Positions 11,225 to 32,045 of a DNA stretch of 64,000 bases are shown here, piece after piece. The DNA is from Bradyrhizobium xenonodulans (GTDB lineage Bacteria > Pseudomonadota > Alphaproteobacteria > Rhizobiales > Xanthobacteraceae), in NCBI RefSeq assembly GCF_027594865.1, contig NZ_CP089391.1:4866501-4930500 (forward strand). Direction: 5' to 3'. A program made the translations under genes and the position numbers. Each line of letters begins with the position of its first letter. Positions within the stretch are counted from its first letter, which is position 1. Below the pieces are notes generated by a model. That model searched no databases. It was not told the DNA's origin and worked only from the letters and a program-made list of their open reading frames with translations.

Positions 11225-11841
11225 TTGAAGCGCGCCTCCAGCGCATCGATGGCGGCCTTGGTCAGAACGAGCTTCTGACGGCGCAGGATGTCATAGACGT
11301 TGATGCCCTGGATCGGCAGCACGTCCATGTTCGGGATGTTGCGGGCCGCAGCGGCAAAGCCGTTGTTGAGCTCGGCGCCGTCGATGATCAGCGCGTTGGT
11401 GAGGCCGAGGCCCGAGAAGTGACCGAGCAGCGCCTTGGTCTTGGCGGCTTCCAGCGCGGCCTTGTCGATCACCAGCAGATCGCCGTCCTTGGCCTTCGCC
11501 GACAGCGCATGCTTGAGAGCAAGCGCGCGGACCTTCTTCGGCAGGTCGGTGGCGTGCGAACGCACCACCGGACCGAAGGCACGGCCGCCGCCGCGGAACT
11601 GCGGCACGCGGGCCGAGCCGTGACGAGCACCGCCGGTGCCCTTCTGCTTGTACATCTTCTTGCCGGTGCGCCAGATCTCGGCGCGGCCCTTGGCCTTGTG
11701 GGTGCCGGCCTGACGCTTGTTGAGCTGCCACTGCACGCAGCGCGCAATGATGTCCTGGCGCGGCTCGAGGCCGAAAATGGCGTCGGAGAGCTGGACCGAG
11801 CCGGCTTCCTTACCTTCGAGGGTGGTGACCTTCAATTCCAT
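11221..11841 (-). CDS. rplD: 50S ribosomal protein L4
   Basis: Large-subunit and exit-tunnel protein; in gammaproteobacteria it also represses the S10 operon. The start [16 protein letters not shown] (206 residues) lies 1 bp after the rplC stop. A longer frame would extend into rplC without family similarity. The extended loop [20 protein letters not shown] is intact. Confidence 0.97.
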   Translation of the reverse strand: MELKVTTLEGKEAGSVQLSDAIFGLEPRQDIIARCVQWQLNKRQAGTHKAKGRAEIWRTGKKMYKQKGTGGARHGSARVPQFRGGGRAFGPVVRSHATDLPKKVRALALKHALSAKAKDGDLLVIDKAALEAAKTKALLGHFSGLGLTNALIIDGAELNNGFAAAARNIPNMDVLPIQGINVYDILRRQKLVLTKAAIDALEARFK

Positions 11842-11842
11842 C

Positions 11843-12556
11843 TCACGCCTCCTGCGCGGCCGGAGCGGCGTCAGCTTCGCCAGCAACCTTGAACTTGCCG
11901 GGCTTCGGAGCGTCCTTCGGCAGCGGCTTCTTGACCGCGTCGCGCACGCGGATCCAGCCGCCCTTGGAGCCGGGAACGGCGCCTTCGACGAGGATCAGGC
12001 CGCGCTCGACATCGAGCTGAACGACGCGGAGGTTGAGCGTGGTGATCCGGTCGACGCCCATGTGACCGGGCATCTTCTTGTTCTTCCAGGTCTTGCCGGG
12101 GTCCTGACGGCCACCGGTCGAACCGATCGAACGGTGCGAGACCGACACGCCGTGGGTGGCGCGCAGACCGCCGAAGTTCCAGCGCTTCATACCGCCGGCG
12201 AAGCCCTTGCCGACCGAGGTGCCGGTGACGTCGACGAACTGGCCGACGACGAAGTGGTCAGCGAGGATCTCGGCGCCGACGGGGATCATCTGATCCGCGG
12301 AAACGCGGAATTCTTCGACCTGCCGCTTCGGCTCGACCTTGGCGACCGCGAACTGGCCGCGCTCCGCCTTGGGCAGATAAACGGTCTTGCGGCTGCCAGA
12401 ACCGAGCTGGAGCGCAACGTAACCGTTCTTCTCTTCGGTACGGTGGCCTACGACCTGGCAATTGCCGAGCTTCAGCACGGTCACGGGGATATGTTCGCCG
12501 GCCTCTGTAAAGACCCGCGTCATCCCGACCTTTTGTGCGATCACTCCGGAGCGCAT
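11843..12556 (-). CDS. rplC: 50S ribosomal protein L3
   Basis: Early-assembly large-subunit protein close to the peptidyl-transferase centre. The start [16 protein letters not shown] (237 residues) is the family start. The conserved loop with [20 protein letters not shown] includes the Gln methylated in E. coli. An alanine-rich acidic C-terminal tail (DAAPAAQEA) extends slightly beyond the core. Confidence 0.97.
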   Translation of the reverse strand: MRSGVIAQKVGMTRVFTEAGEHIPVTVLKLGNCQVVGHRTEEKNGYVALQLGSGSRKTVYLPKAERGQFAVAKVEPKRQVEEFRVSADQMIPVGAEILADHFVVGQFVDVTGTSVGKGFAGGMKRWNFGGLRATHGVSVSHRSIGSTGGRQDPGKTWKNKKMPGHMGVDRITTLNLRVVQLDVERGLILVEGAVPGSKGGWIRVRDAVKKPLPKDAPKPGKFKVAGEADAAPAAQEA

Positions 12557-12609
12557 CGGCTTGCTTCCTGTTCTTTCTGTCCGCTTTGAGCGAACGGGAT
12601 CCAAAAATC

Positions 12610-12918
12610 TTAGAGCTTGATCTCGACGTCGACACCGGCGGCCAGGTCGAGCTTCATCAAAGCATCGACGGTCTGCGGGGTCGGATCGACGATGTCGAGC
12701 AGGCGCTTGTGGGTGCGCATCTCGAACTGCTCGCGGCTCTTCTTGTCGACGTGGGGCGAACGGTTGACGGTGAACTTCTCGATGCGGGTGGGCAGCGGAA
12801 TGGGTCCGCGGACCTGCGCGCCGGTGCGCTTCGCCGTGTTCACGATCTCGCGGGTCGACGTATCGAGGATACGATGGTCGAACGCCTTGAGACGGATACG
12901 AATGTTTTGGCCGTTCAT
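12610..12918 (-). CDS. rpsJ: 30S ribosomal protein S10 (NusE)
   Basis: Small-subunit protein and, as NusE, a partner of NusB and NusG in antitermination and transcription-translation coupling. It has 102 residues with [14 protein letters not shown] and the conserved [20 protein letters not shown]. It is the first gene of the classical S10 operon, here 84 bp downstream of tuf. Confidence 0.98.
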
Positions 12919-12934
12919 TGCCGTGTCTTTCTTA

Positions 12935-13000
12935 GTGAGTGGCGAGTAGCGAGTAGCGAATAGAATTCCCTATTCGCCACTCACCATTCCCTATTCGCTT
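12935..13000 (-). repeat. palindromic repeat between tuf and rpsJ
   Basis: The tuf-rpsJ gap is filled with short iterated words: GTGAGTGGCGA, GAGTAGC twice, CGAATAG, then CCTATTCGCCACTCAC and CCTATTCGC. AGCGAATAG pairs with CTATTCGC across AATTC, and GTGAGTGGCGA pairs with the CGCCACTCAC arm. It could fold as an mRNA hairpin that sets the tuf:S10 expression ratio. Confidence 0.6.
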
Positions 13001-13002
13001 GT

Positions 13003-14193
<1,191 letters not shown>

Positions 14194-14233
14194 TTGACTC
14201 TCCGTTCAATCGTCAGTTTTCAACCGACGACAA

Positions 14234-16306
<2,073 letters not shown>

Positions 16307-16336
16307 GGGGTGTTCCTCAGATTCCGTGTGTCGCCG

Positions 16337-16822
<486 letters not shown>

Positions 16823-17194
16823 TTACTTCGGACGCTTCGCGCCGTACTTCGAACGACGCTGCTTACGGTTCTTGACGCCCTGGGTATCCAGAACGCCGCG
16901 GAGGATGTGGTAGCGCACGCCGGGCAAGTCCTTGACGCGACCGCCGCGGATCATGACCACCGAGTGCTCCTGGAGGTTATGGCCTTCACCGGGGATGTAG
17001 CCGATCACCTCGAAGCCGTTGGTCAGGCGCACCTTGGCAACCTTACGAAGCGCCGAGTTCGGCTTCTTCGGGGTCGTGGTGTAGACGCGGGTGCAAACAC
17101 CACGCTTCTGCGGCGACTGCTGCAGCGCCGGCACCTTCTTGCGCGACTTCTGCACTTCACGCGGTTGAGCGATCAGCTGGTTGATCGTCGGCAT
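16823..17194 (-). CDS. rpsL: 30S ribosomal protein S12
   Basis: Decoding-centre protein. The start [13 protein letters not shown] gives 123 residues, the family length; in-frame upstream sequence has no similarity to S12. Streptomycin-interaction positions carry the wild-type Lys residues ([12 protein letters not shown] and GGRVKDLPG). It is the first gene of the str operon and follows a 450-nt leader. Confidence 0.97.
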   Translation of the reverse strand: MPTINQLIAQPREVQKSRKKVPALQQSPQKRGVCTRVYTTTPKKPNSALRKVAKVRLTNGFEVIGYIPGEGHNLQEHSVVMIRGGRVKDLPGVRYHILRGVLDTQGVKNRKQRRSKYGAKRPK

Positions 17195-17878
17195 CCTGGC
17201 CTTACCCTTTGTTATCGCGGTCCCTTGCGGGTCCGCTGTCTTGCCGCGGCCCGTTGCCGGAACCGCAAATTCTTGTCGCGCTACCCGCCCGACGGGGGCG
17301 CCTCGCACGGAACAATCCGCACAAAGCGAAATTGCGCCAACCGCTCCATCACCGAGCGGAAAGCGTTACGACGCCACAGAGGACCGCAGTTTTCAGGCCA
17401 ATCAGCGTAATGCTGCGGCCCGCGCACCGAGGTCATGCATCCGAATTCGATCTCAAGAGAACAAGCTCAAGAGAACTAGAATCGCACTGGCATTGCCTAG
17501 CTATAATCGACAGCGTTTGAGCGGCATTCGTCGAGGTTGGTGCCCGCCTTTAGCGATCCCTTGGAGGTCAAACTCTTGGGGATCAACGGGTGGCCCGTTC
17601 CGACGCTGGCGATGCTCACCGCCTGTCGTTAAGTGAGGCGCTTTCTATAAGTGAGAATCGATCAAGTCAAGGCGAAACGACAGTCAGAAACGCCTCTGGC
17701 ACCTGTCAAAATCATTGTTTGCCCGCACTCGCCGCACCTTCCGGATATGGGCACGAGATTCTTGTTCCGCCACCCTAAACGCAATTTATATCCGGGTGAA
17801 ATATACTTTTATAACCCCTGCTAAGGCTTTTTTTCCTGTTGATGCGCGATTCTGCCGCCTTCGGCAGAGATTTGCGTC
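17195..17878. other. 684-bp divergent region upstream of rpsL
   Basis: This separates rpsL (minus) from the flavoprotein gene (plus). It holds a minus-strand promoter at 17644-17671. An AT-rich patch at about 17775-17835 is followed by a CTGCCG-CCTT-CGGCAG hairpin at 17853-17868, just before the flavoprotein start. I see no convincing additional gene. Confidence 0.6.
17644..17671 (-). promoter_or_regulatory. putative housekeeping promoter of the str/S10 operon
   Basis: On the minus strand CTTGAC (17666-17671) and TATAGA (17644-17649) are separated by 16 bp. CTTGAC is the -35 form favoured by rhizobial sigma-70 promoters. It would give an rpsL leader of about 440 nt. No promoter of similar quality was seen closer to rpsL. 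Confidence 0.5.
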
Positions 17879-19126
17879 ATGCGGTACACCGACATTGCCA
17901 TTATCGGCGGGGGATTGTCCGGCTCAACCGCCGCCGCAATGCTCGGCCGCGCCGGCATTTCGACGGTGCTGATCGATCCGCATGAGAGCTATCCGGCGGA
18001 CTTTCGGGTCGAAAAACTCAGCGGCCATGCGCAGGTCGAGCGATTCCTGAACACCGGAATCGGAGAATCGGTGCTGCGCCGCGCCACCTTCGCCGGCGAG
18101 AACTGGGTCGCCCGCTTCGGCCGCCTCCTCGACAAGGCACCGAGCCGGCAGTTCAACATCCTCTATGATTCCCTGGTCAACGCCGTCCGCGACGAAATCC
18201 CGGCGGACGTCGAGCGCATCTGCGCCAAGGCCGTCTCGGTAGAGACCAGCCCGGAGCGACAGAAGGTCGTGCTCTCCAATGACGAGACGATCTCGGCCCG
18301 CCTGGTCGTGCTCGCCAACGGCCTCAATGTCGGCCTGCGCCACCAGCTCGGCATCACGCGACGAATCGTCAGCGCCTGCCATTCGATCTCGATCGGGTTC
18401 GACCTGGTGCCGGCGGGGCGGAATGCGTTCGACTTCCCGGCGCTGACCTATTTCTCGGAGCGGCCGAGCGACCGCATCCCCTATATCTCGCTGTTCCCGA
18501 TCGGCCCGCGGATGCGGGCCAATCTGTTCGTCTATCGCGGCTTCGACGATCCCTGGCTGCGCGAGCTGCGCCGCGCGCCGACCGAGACGCTGAACGCCGC
18601 CCTGCCCCGGCTCGAGCGCATCACCGGCGCCTTCGACATCCCCGGCGAGATCAAGATTCGCCCGGTGGATCTCTACGTGAACGATGCGAGCGGCCAGCCC
18701 GGCCTCGTGCTGGTGGGCGATGCGTACTCGACGTCCTGCCCCGCCGCCGGCACCGGCTGCGACAAGGTCTTCACAGACGTCGAACGGCTCTGCAACGTCC
18801 ATATCCCCGACTGGCTCGCCTCCGACGGAATGGACACGGCCAAGATCGCCGCGTTCTATGCCGATCCGATCAAGCGGGATTGCGATGAATGGTCGGCGGC
18901 CAAGGCGTTCGACTTCCGCTCAGTCTCGATTGGGACGAGCCCCTACTGGATGGCGCAGCGCTGGGCGCGCTTCATGGCCTGGTCGACCCAAGGACTATTG
19001 CGGCGGCTTGGAGGAGCGTTCCATCTGGAGCCGAACTTCCTCGGTCACTCCTCCTCCTCGTCCTCATCATCCTCGTCGAGGTCGTCCTCTTCCTCGTCGT
19101 CATCGTCGCTGTCGTCGTCGGCCTGA
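17879..19126 (+). CDS. FAD-dependent monooxygenase-like protein
   Basis: A 415-residue flavoprotein of the aromatic-hydroxylase/halogenase-like fold. The dinucleotide-binding motif IIGGGLSGSTAA is at residues 8-19. FRVEKL follows near residue 42. The second FAD motif LVGDAYSTSCPAAGTG is near residue 278. The last about 27 residues are almost pure Ser because the gene runs into the reverse complement of the acidic tail of the convergent ABC transporter (82-bp overlap). The substrate is unknown. Context suggests it works with the exporter and the oxidoreductase/methyltransferase, but strand and spacing do not prove it. Confidence 0.85.
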   Translation: MRYTDIAIIGGGLSGSTAAAMLGRAGISTVLIDPHESYPADFRVEKLSGHAQVERFLNTGIGESVLRRATFAGENWVARFGRLLDKAPSRQFNILYDSLVNAVRDEIPADVERICAKAVSVETSPERQKVVLSNDETISARLVVLANGLNVGLRHQLGITRRIVSACHSISIGFDLVPAGRNAFDFPALTYFSERPSDRIPYISLFPIGPRMRANLFVYRGFDDPWLRELRRAPTETLNAALPRLERITGAFDIPGEIKIRPVDLYVNDASGQPGLVLVGDAYSTSCPAAGTGCDKVFTDVERLCNVHIPDWLASDGMDTAKIAAFYADPIKRDCDEWSAAKAFDFRSVSIGTSPYWMAQRWARFMAWSTQGLLRRLGGAFHLEPNFLGHSSSSSSSSSSRSSSSSSSSSLSSSA

Positions 19127-21069
19127 GCCACAGCGCCGTGCGGCTGATGGATCTGGTCATTCCACAGCTTGCGGTAGGTGCCGTTCTTCGCCAGCAGTTC
19201 GGCATGCGAGCCGCGCTCGATCGCCCTGCCCCCTGAAATCACGATGATCTCGTCCATCTCGACCACCGAGGTCAGGCGGTGGGTCGACCAGATCATGGTG
19301 CGGCCCTTGGCGACCTTGAGCAGCGTGCGGTTGATCGCGGCTTCCGTGGTCTGGTCCAGCGCCGAGGTGGCTTCGTCCAGCAGCAGCACGGAGGGATTGC
19401 GGATGATCGCGCGCGCGATCGCGATGCGCTGGCGCTGGCCGCCCGAGAGCGTATCGCCGCGCTCGCCGACCGGCGTGTCGTAGCGCTGCGGCAGGCTCAT
19501 GATGTAGCGGTGGATCTCGGCCTTCCTAGCCGCCTCCTCCACCTCCTCGTCGGTCGCGCCTTCCTTGCCGAGCCGGATGTTCTCGCGGATCGACATGTTG
19601 AACAGCATGTTCTCCTGGAACACCACCGCCATGCTCCGGCGCAGCGAATCCAAGGTCACCTTGCGGACGTCGACGCCGTCGATGGTGACGCGGCCCTCGT
19701 CGGGCACGTAGAGCCGCAGGATCAGATTGAGCAGCGTGCTCTTGCCGGAGCCCGAGGGGCCGACGATGGCGATGCGCTTGCCGACATCGAGCTTGAGGCT
19801 GAGATTGTCCAGCACCGGCGTCTGGCTGCCCTCGTATTGAAACGTCACACGGTCGAAGGTGACGTCGTGGGTGATGCGCGGCAAATCGGGCGCGCCGGGA
19901 CGGTCGGCGCCGCGGGTCGGCTCGTCCAGCAGCTCCTGCATGTGACGGATCGCGGCGGCCGAGGAGATCGACACCGGGATGAAATGCATCACATGGGCGA
20001 TGTTGTAGGAGACCTCCCAGAACGCGCTCTCGAAGGTGACGAAGGTGCCGATGGTGATCTGGCCCTTGGTCGCCAGGTAGGCGCCGATCGCGAGCACGAC
20101 GAGGTGCAGCAGCAGCACCGAGATGGTGACCGTCCGCTCCACCATGGTCGACAGGAACGCGGCGGAAGCGATCTTGCGGCGCGTCTCGTCGTTGCGGAAG
20201 GTGAAGAAGCCGAACATCTTGCGTTGCAGGCTGAACGCCTTGATCACCGCCTGCGCCGCCACGTTCTCCTGCACCATGCCGAGCAGCGCGCTCTCGTTGA
20301 GCTTCTGCTCGTAGTTCGCCTGCACCGCCTTCGGGGTGAGGATGCGCGGGCCGATCAGCGTGATCGGGAACACCAGCAGCGCGACCGCCGCGAGCTGCCA
20401 GTTCAGGAACACCATCAGGATGATGCCGGCGATCAGCTCCAGGAACGGCAGCGCCGCGCTGTTGGCGAAGGTCTTGACCGAGCCCTCGAACGCCGAGAGG
20501 TCGACCGAGAAGCGCGACAGGATCTCGCCGCGCCTGGTGCGGCCGAAATAGGCCGCCGGCAGGTCCTGGACGTGCTCGAACAGGCGCTTGCGCACGTCGG
20601 AGATGACGCAGGCCGCGAGCCGCGCGTCCCAGCGCTCGTACCAGACCGCGACGATCGAGGTGAAGATGCCCGCGACCGCAAGCACGCCGAGGATCTTGTA
20701 GAGCGCCTGGAAATCCTCCTCGCCGAGCGCATCGTCGATCAGGTATTTCAGGCTGAGCGGCATGATGACGTTGAACAGCGTCTCGACGAAGACGCCGAAC
20801 GCCACGAATGACAGCATCCGCTTGTAGTTGGTCAGGAAGGGCTTGACGAAACCCAGGATGGTCGCGAGCGCGCCGGCGGCTTCGCGCGCGGTGAAGACGA
20901 CGAGGTCCTCGTCCTCATCGTCATCATCGAGTTCCAGCTCGTCATCCGCCTCGTCTTCGTCCTCGTCGTCTTCGAGGTCCGGCTTGGCGGGGACGAGCTT
21001 GTCCTCGAGCTCGGCCGCCTCTTCCGCGGCGAGCTTGGGTTTGTCGGGCGGGAGGGGCTTGGACGCCAT
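19045..21069 (-). CDS. ABC exporter (fused permease/ATPase) with acidic termini
   Basis: A half-transporter of the MsbA/MDR type that would dimerise in the inner membrane. The six-helix domain spans about residues 80-365 and the ATPase about 400-640: Walker A GPSGSGKS 437-444, signature LSGGQ 541-545, Walker B VLLLDEA from 561, switch His 597. It differs from ordinary exporters by acidic stretches at residues 32-55 and 651-674, almost all Asp/Glu. Both are coded by GAC/GAG repeats that could slip. The 3' end overlaps the convergent flavoprotein gene. The substrate cannot be deduced. Confidence 0.9.
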   Translation of the reverse strand: MASKPLPPDKPKLAAEEAAELEDKLVPAKPDLEDDEDEDEADDELELDDDDEDEDLVVFTAREAAGALATILGFVKPFLTNYKRMLSFVAFGVFVETLFNVIMPLSLKYLIDDALGEEDFQALYKILGVLAVAGIFTSIVAVWYERWDARLAACVISDVRKRLFEHVQDLPAAYFGRTRRGEILSRFSVDLSAFEGSVKTFANSAALPFLELIAGIILMVFLNWQLAAVALLVFPITLIGPRILTPKAVQANYEQKLNESALLGMVQENVAAQAVIKAFSLQRKMFGFFTFRNDETRRKIASAAFLSTMVERTVTISVLLLHLVVLAIGAYLATKGQITIGTFVTFESAFWEVSYNIAHVMHFIPVSISSAAAIRHMQELLDEPTRGADRPGAPDLPRITHDVTFDRVTFQYEGSQTPVLDNLSLKLDVGKRIAIVGPSGSGKSTLLNLILRLYVPDEGRVTIDGVDVRKVTLDSLRRSMAVVFQENMLFNMSIRENIRLGKEGATDEEVEEAARKAEIHRYIMSLPQRYDTPVGERGDTLSGGQRQRIAIARAIIRNPSVLLLDEATSALDQTTEAAINRTLLKVAKGRTMIWSTHRLTSVVEMDEIIVISGGRAIERGSHAELLAKNGTYRKLWNDQIHQPHGAVAQADDDSDDDDEEEDDLDEDDEDEEEE
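19048..19119. repeat. GAC/GAG-type trinucleotide tract (poly-acid / poly-Ser)
   Basis: This imperfect triplet tract reads as Asp/Glu on the minus strand (the ABC exporter tail) and as Ser with one Arg and one Leu on the plus strand (the flavoprotein tail). It is therefore coding in both convergent genes. Confidence 0.85.
20905..20976 (-). repeat. second acidic triplet tract (exporter N-terminus)
   Basis: GAC/GAG-rich stretch coding residues 32-55 of the ABC exporter, nearly all Asp or Glu. Similar in composition to the tract at its 3' end. Confidence 0.8.
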
Positions 21070-21220
21070 GAAACCAACCGATGCTGACGGCCGGCATGAC
21101 CGCAGAGAAAGCAGGAAATAGCGTTACCGCTATTGCACCGATTCTATGCGATCACGATGAATTCGGCAAAGCAATTGGCGAATCCGTGCGTCCAGTTCTG
21201 CTGCCTCACAAGCACTCTGC

Positions 21221-21264
21221 TCCTCATCCTGAGGGGCCCGCTTAGCGGGCGTCTCGAAGGATGG
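21221..21264. repeat. intergenic repeat, TCCTCATCCTGAGG family
   Basis: Begins TCCTCATCCTGAGG, has a GGCCCGC/GCGGGC inner stem and ends GTCTCGAAGGATGG. Near-identical copies occur at 48385-48427 and, inverted, at 48301-48342. A degenerate partner (GCATGGTTCGCGACG...CTCATGAGGG) follows at about 21285-21325. It fills the gap between the exporter start and the oxidoreductase/methyltransferase stop. Confidence 0.75.
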
Positions 21265-21343
21265 CTGCGGGCGAGAGCCGGGCCTTGCATGGTTCGCGAC
21301 GCGCGTTTCGCGCTTCTCATGAGGGTCTGGCAAACCAGCAGGG

Positions 21344-23407
21344 CTAGTCGTCGTCCTCGTCCTCGACCTTGTCGAAGAAGGAATAGCGCAAGCTGTCGGC
21401 GTCGGCATACCACTGCCCGGGGCCCTTGTTGGCGGCGAGCGTCGCCTCCCAGAGCGCGTCCGCACAGTCCTTGCGGTGCATCGACAGGTCGAAACCGTTG
21501 CCGAAGAACAGCTCGGACCATTCCCACCAGGTGCCGAGCTTCTTGACCCCGCGCAACAGGTCATAGCGGTCGATCACCACTGACGCCATGTCCGAGGTGA
21601 CCGAGCCAAACACCAGCCCGGTCTTGACCACGCGGTTGAACTCGCGGATCGCGCGGACCACCTGCTTCGGGGACACGTGGCATAGGCTGGTCTCGAACAC
21701 GAAGTCGAAGCTGCCGTCCTTGAACGGCATGTCGGTGATCGAGCCGAGCTTGTTGTATTTCTTCAGCGCCTTCGGCGTCTTGGCGTGGATGGCGCGGTTG
21801 TTCTCGATGCCGTAGGCGTCGATGCCGCGCTCGCGCAGCGCACCGACCAGCTCGCCACTGGCCGAGCCCGCGACCAGCAGCTTGGCACCCTTCGCCTTGC
21901 CCCAGACGATGCCGATCAGCTTCGTCAGATAGTCGGGATCGGTGAAGTGCTGCCACACCTCGCTATAGGGACCGAGGCCGCGATAGTTCTCGAAGTAATC
22001 GCGGTCGATCTTGTCCGAGACCGGCTTGCCCTCTTCTTGTGCGCGCTCACGGCGCAGGCGCATCATCTCGGTCAGGATGATGTCGGTCGCAGCATCGGAG
22101 GAGTCGAGCAGACCGTTCAGCGTCGAATCGAACAGATAATCGCCGACCACCACGATGCCGGGATGTTCTTTCGGCTCCGGCCGGTGATTGGTCATGACGT
22201 CGCGCACGGGCAGACCGCCGGGAATCGCGTTCACCGACGACAGCCAACGGTGGATCTTGCCTTCCAGGAAATGCGAACGCGCATCGCCGAGTGAGGCCGG
22301 CAGCGATTTCAGCGCGGCGTCGATCAGCTCCTGATCCGAGAGATTGGCGAAGGCCAGCGCGTCGGAGCCGGGAATCAGCCAGTTGAGCACGCCATGCTTG
22401 CCGACATCGTGCCGCGCGCCTTCGTTGTAGACGCAGCAGCCGCCGAAGGCTTCCGACATGAACCAGGCGCCGGGAATTTTGTCGCCCCAGAATGGCGCAT
22501 CGAACAGGATCGAGACGCGCAGGTAATGCGCGGGACGGTCGAAATACGAGACGTGCTTGACCATCGACTTGCGCAGCTGCTCGCCTTCCCACCCCACGGT
22601 GGCAAGCCAGGAATGCGGCAGGCAGACCAGCACGAGGTCGAAGTCGCGCGTCTCCGGCCCCTTGCCGTTCATCATCTTGAGCTGGTAGCGGCCGGTCGGC
22701 GCCTTGCCGACGGTGAGCACGCGATGATTGAGCTGGATGTCGGCATTGACCTCCGATTGGAGGCACTCGATCAACTGCTCGTTGCCGTTCTGGATGGAAT
22801 AGAGGCCGATATAGCCGTCGACATCCATCAGATAGTTCTTCAGCGCGTTGAGGCCGTTGGTGTTGTGGCTCTCGGTCGCAATGTCCGAGCGCGCCATCAC
22901 CTTGAAGAAGCGCTTTGCCGTTTCGTCCTCGACCTCCTCGTCGAGCACCTGCTCGGCGGTCTTGTAGGCCCAGGGGTTCTCGTTGTCGTGCGCGCCGACG
23001 CCCTCGTAATATTCGATCGGCGACATCGCTTCACTGCAGCGCTTGCGGAACGCCTCGATCGCCGCTGCGGTCTTGTCGCCGTATTTGCGGCGCATCCCCG
23101 GCACGTCGTTGAGCAGCTCGCCGCCGAACTGCACCTGCTCGGCATCCATCGGAATGGTCTGAAGTCCGAAATGCTGGATCAGTTCGCGCAGCGGATCGGG
23201 CCCGGTCATCGAGTAGTCGTAGATCTCGGCAACGCCGGCCTCGTACATCGCGGGCGCGGAATCGAATTTACGCGTGACGATCTTGCCGCCGAGCCGGTCG
23301 GACGCCTCGTAGATGGTGACACGGCAGAGATCGCCGAGCTTGCGCTTCAGATACCAGGCGCTCATCAGCCCGCCGGGGCCGCCGCCTACGATTGCGAGAT
23401 CAAGCAT
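21344..23407 (-). CDS. fused flavin amine oxidase-like oxidoreductase / SAM methyltransferase
   Basis: A 687-residue two-domain protein. The N-terminal part is a flavin amine-oxidase or desaturase-like module: FAD motif AIVGGGPGGL at residues 5-14 and GGKIVTRKF after the first strand pair. From about residue 470 a class I methyltransferase follows: the AdoMet glycine motif is degenerate (LLVAGSASGELVGAL), with DMPFKDGSFDFVFE as the post-I/motif II region. The C-terminus is acidic (VEDEDDD), echoing the exporter next door. The fusion suggests sequential oxidation and methylation of one metabolite. The substrate is unknown. Confidence 0.85.
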   Translation of the reverse strand: MLDLAIVGGGPGGLMSAWYLKRKLGDLCRVTIYEASDRLGGKIVTRKFDSAPAMYEAGVAEIYDYSMTGPDPLRELIQHFGLQTIPMDAEQVQFGGELLNDVPGMRRKYGDKTAAAIEAFRKRCSEAMSPIEYYEGVGAHDNENPWAYKTAEQVLDEEVEDETAKRFFKVMARSDIATESHNTNGLNALKNYLMDVDGYIGLYSIQNGNEQLIECLQSEVNADIQLNHRVLTVGKAPTGRYQLKMMNGKGPETRDFDLVLVCLPHSWLATVGWEGEQLRKSMVKHVSYFDRPAHYLRVSILFDAPFWGDKIPGAWFMSEAFGGCCVYNEGARHDVGKHGVLNWLIPGSDALAFANLSDQELIDAALKSLPASLGDARSHFLEGKIHRWLSSVNAIPGGLPVRDVMTNHRPEPKEHPGIVVVGDYLFDSTLNGLLDSSDAATDIILTEMMRLRRERAQEEGKPVSDKIDRDYFENYRGLGPYSEVWQHFTDPDYLTKLIGIVWGKAKGAKLLVAGSASGELVGALRERGIDAYGIENNRAIHAKTPKALKKYNKLGSITDMPFKDGSFDFVFETSLCHVSPKQVVRAIREFNRVVKTGLVFGSVTSDMASVVIDRYDLLRGVKKLGTWWEWSELFFGNGFDLSMHRKDCADALWEATLAANKGPGQWYADADSLRYSFFDKVEDEDDD

Positions 23408-23542
23408 ATCAGTTCCGTGGTCTCCGGCCCTGCCCCCGTCACGGGATCCACCGGTCTAAGTCGCCTTAGCAAAAGCGCTTTTCAGCCTGAAGGAAAGATG
23501 AACAAAGCGCGTCCCTGCACCGCAGCACGCGCAGAGCGCAGC

Positions 23543-23569
23543 AAAAAGGCCGGCAAAAGCCGGCCTTTT
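23543..23569 (-). terminator. intrinsic terminator after rpoC (bidirectional)
   Basis: A 7-bp GGCCGGC/GCCGGCC stem with a four-base loop is flanked by TTTTT on the transcribed minus strand and TTTT on the plus strand. It sits 31 bp beyond the rpoC stop and closes the rpoBC transcription unit. Confidence 0.85.
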
Positions 23570-23600
23570 CACTGTCCTCGGTAGTCTTACGGATGAACGA

Positions 23601-27797
<4,197 letters not shown>

Positions 27798-27890
27798 CGT
27801 CTTCTCCTCGCGTGCCGGTCGCCTACGGCCGCAAATTCGAAAATCACTTGAGCGGGGCGCCCTGCCCTCAAGGCCTCGGGAGGGGCGCCA

Positions 27891-27915
27891 ATGCCCGGCC
27901 GCGAAGGCCGGGCAT
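27891..27915 (-). repeat. palindromic hairpin in the rpoB-rpoC gap
   Basis: ATGCCCGGCC and GGCCGGGCAT form a perfect 10-bp stem around a 5-nt loop, 11 bp downstream of the rpoB stop. No T-run follows on the transcribed strand, so it is probably an mRNA-processing or REP-like element rather than a terminator. Confidence 0.6.
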
Positions 27916-27926
27916 GAAAGGTCGTA

Positions 27927-32045
<4,119 letters not shown>

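Noticed and set aside
19279..20811. 510-residue frame antisense to the ABC exporter
   Set aside because: Entirely opposite a gene with intact Walker motifs; no independent start signal.
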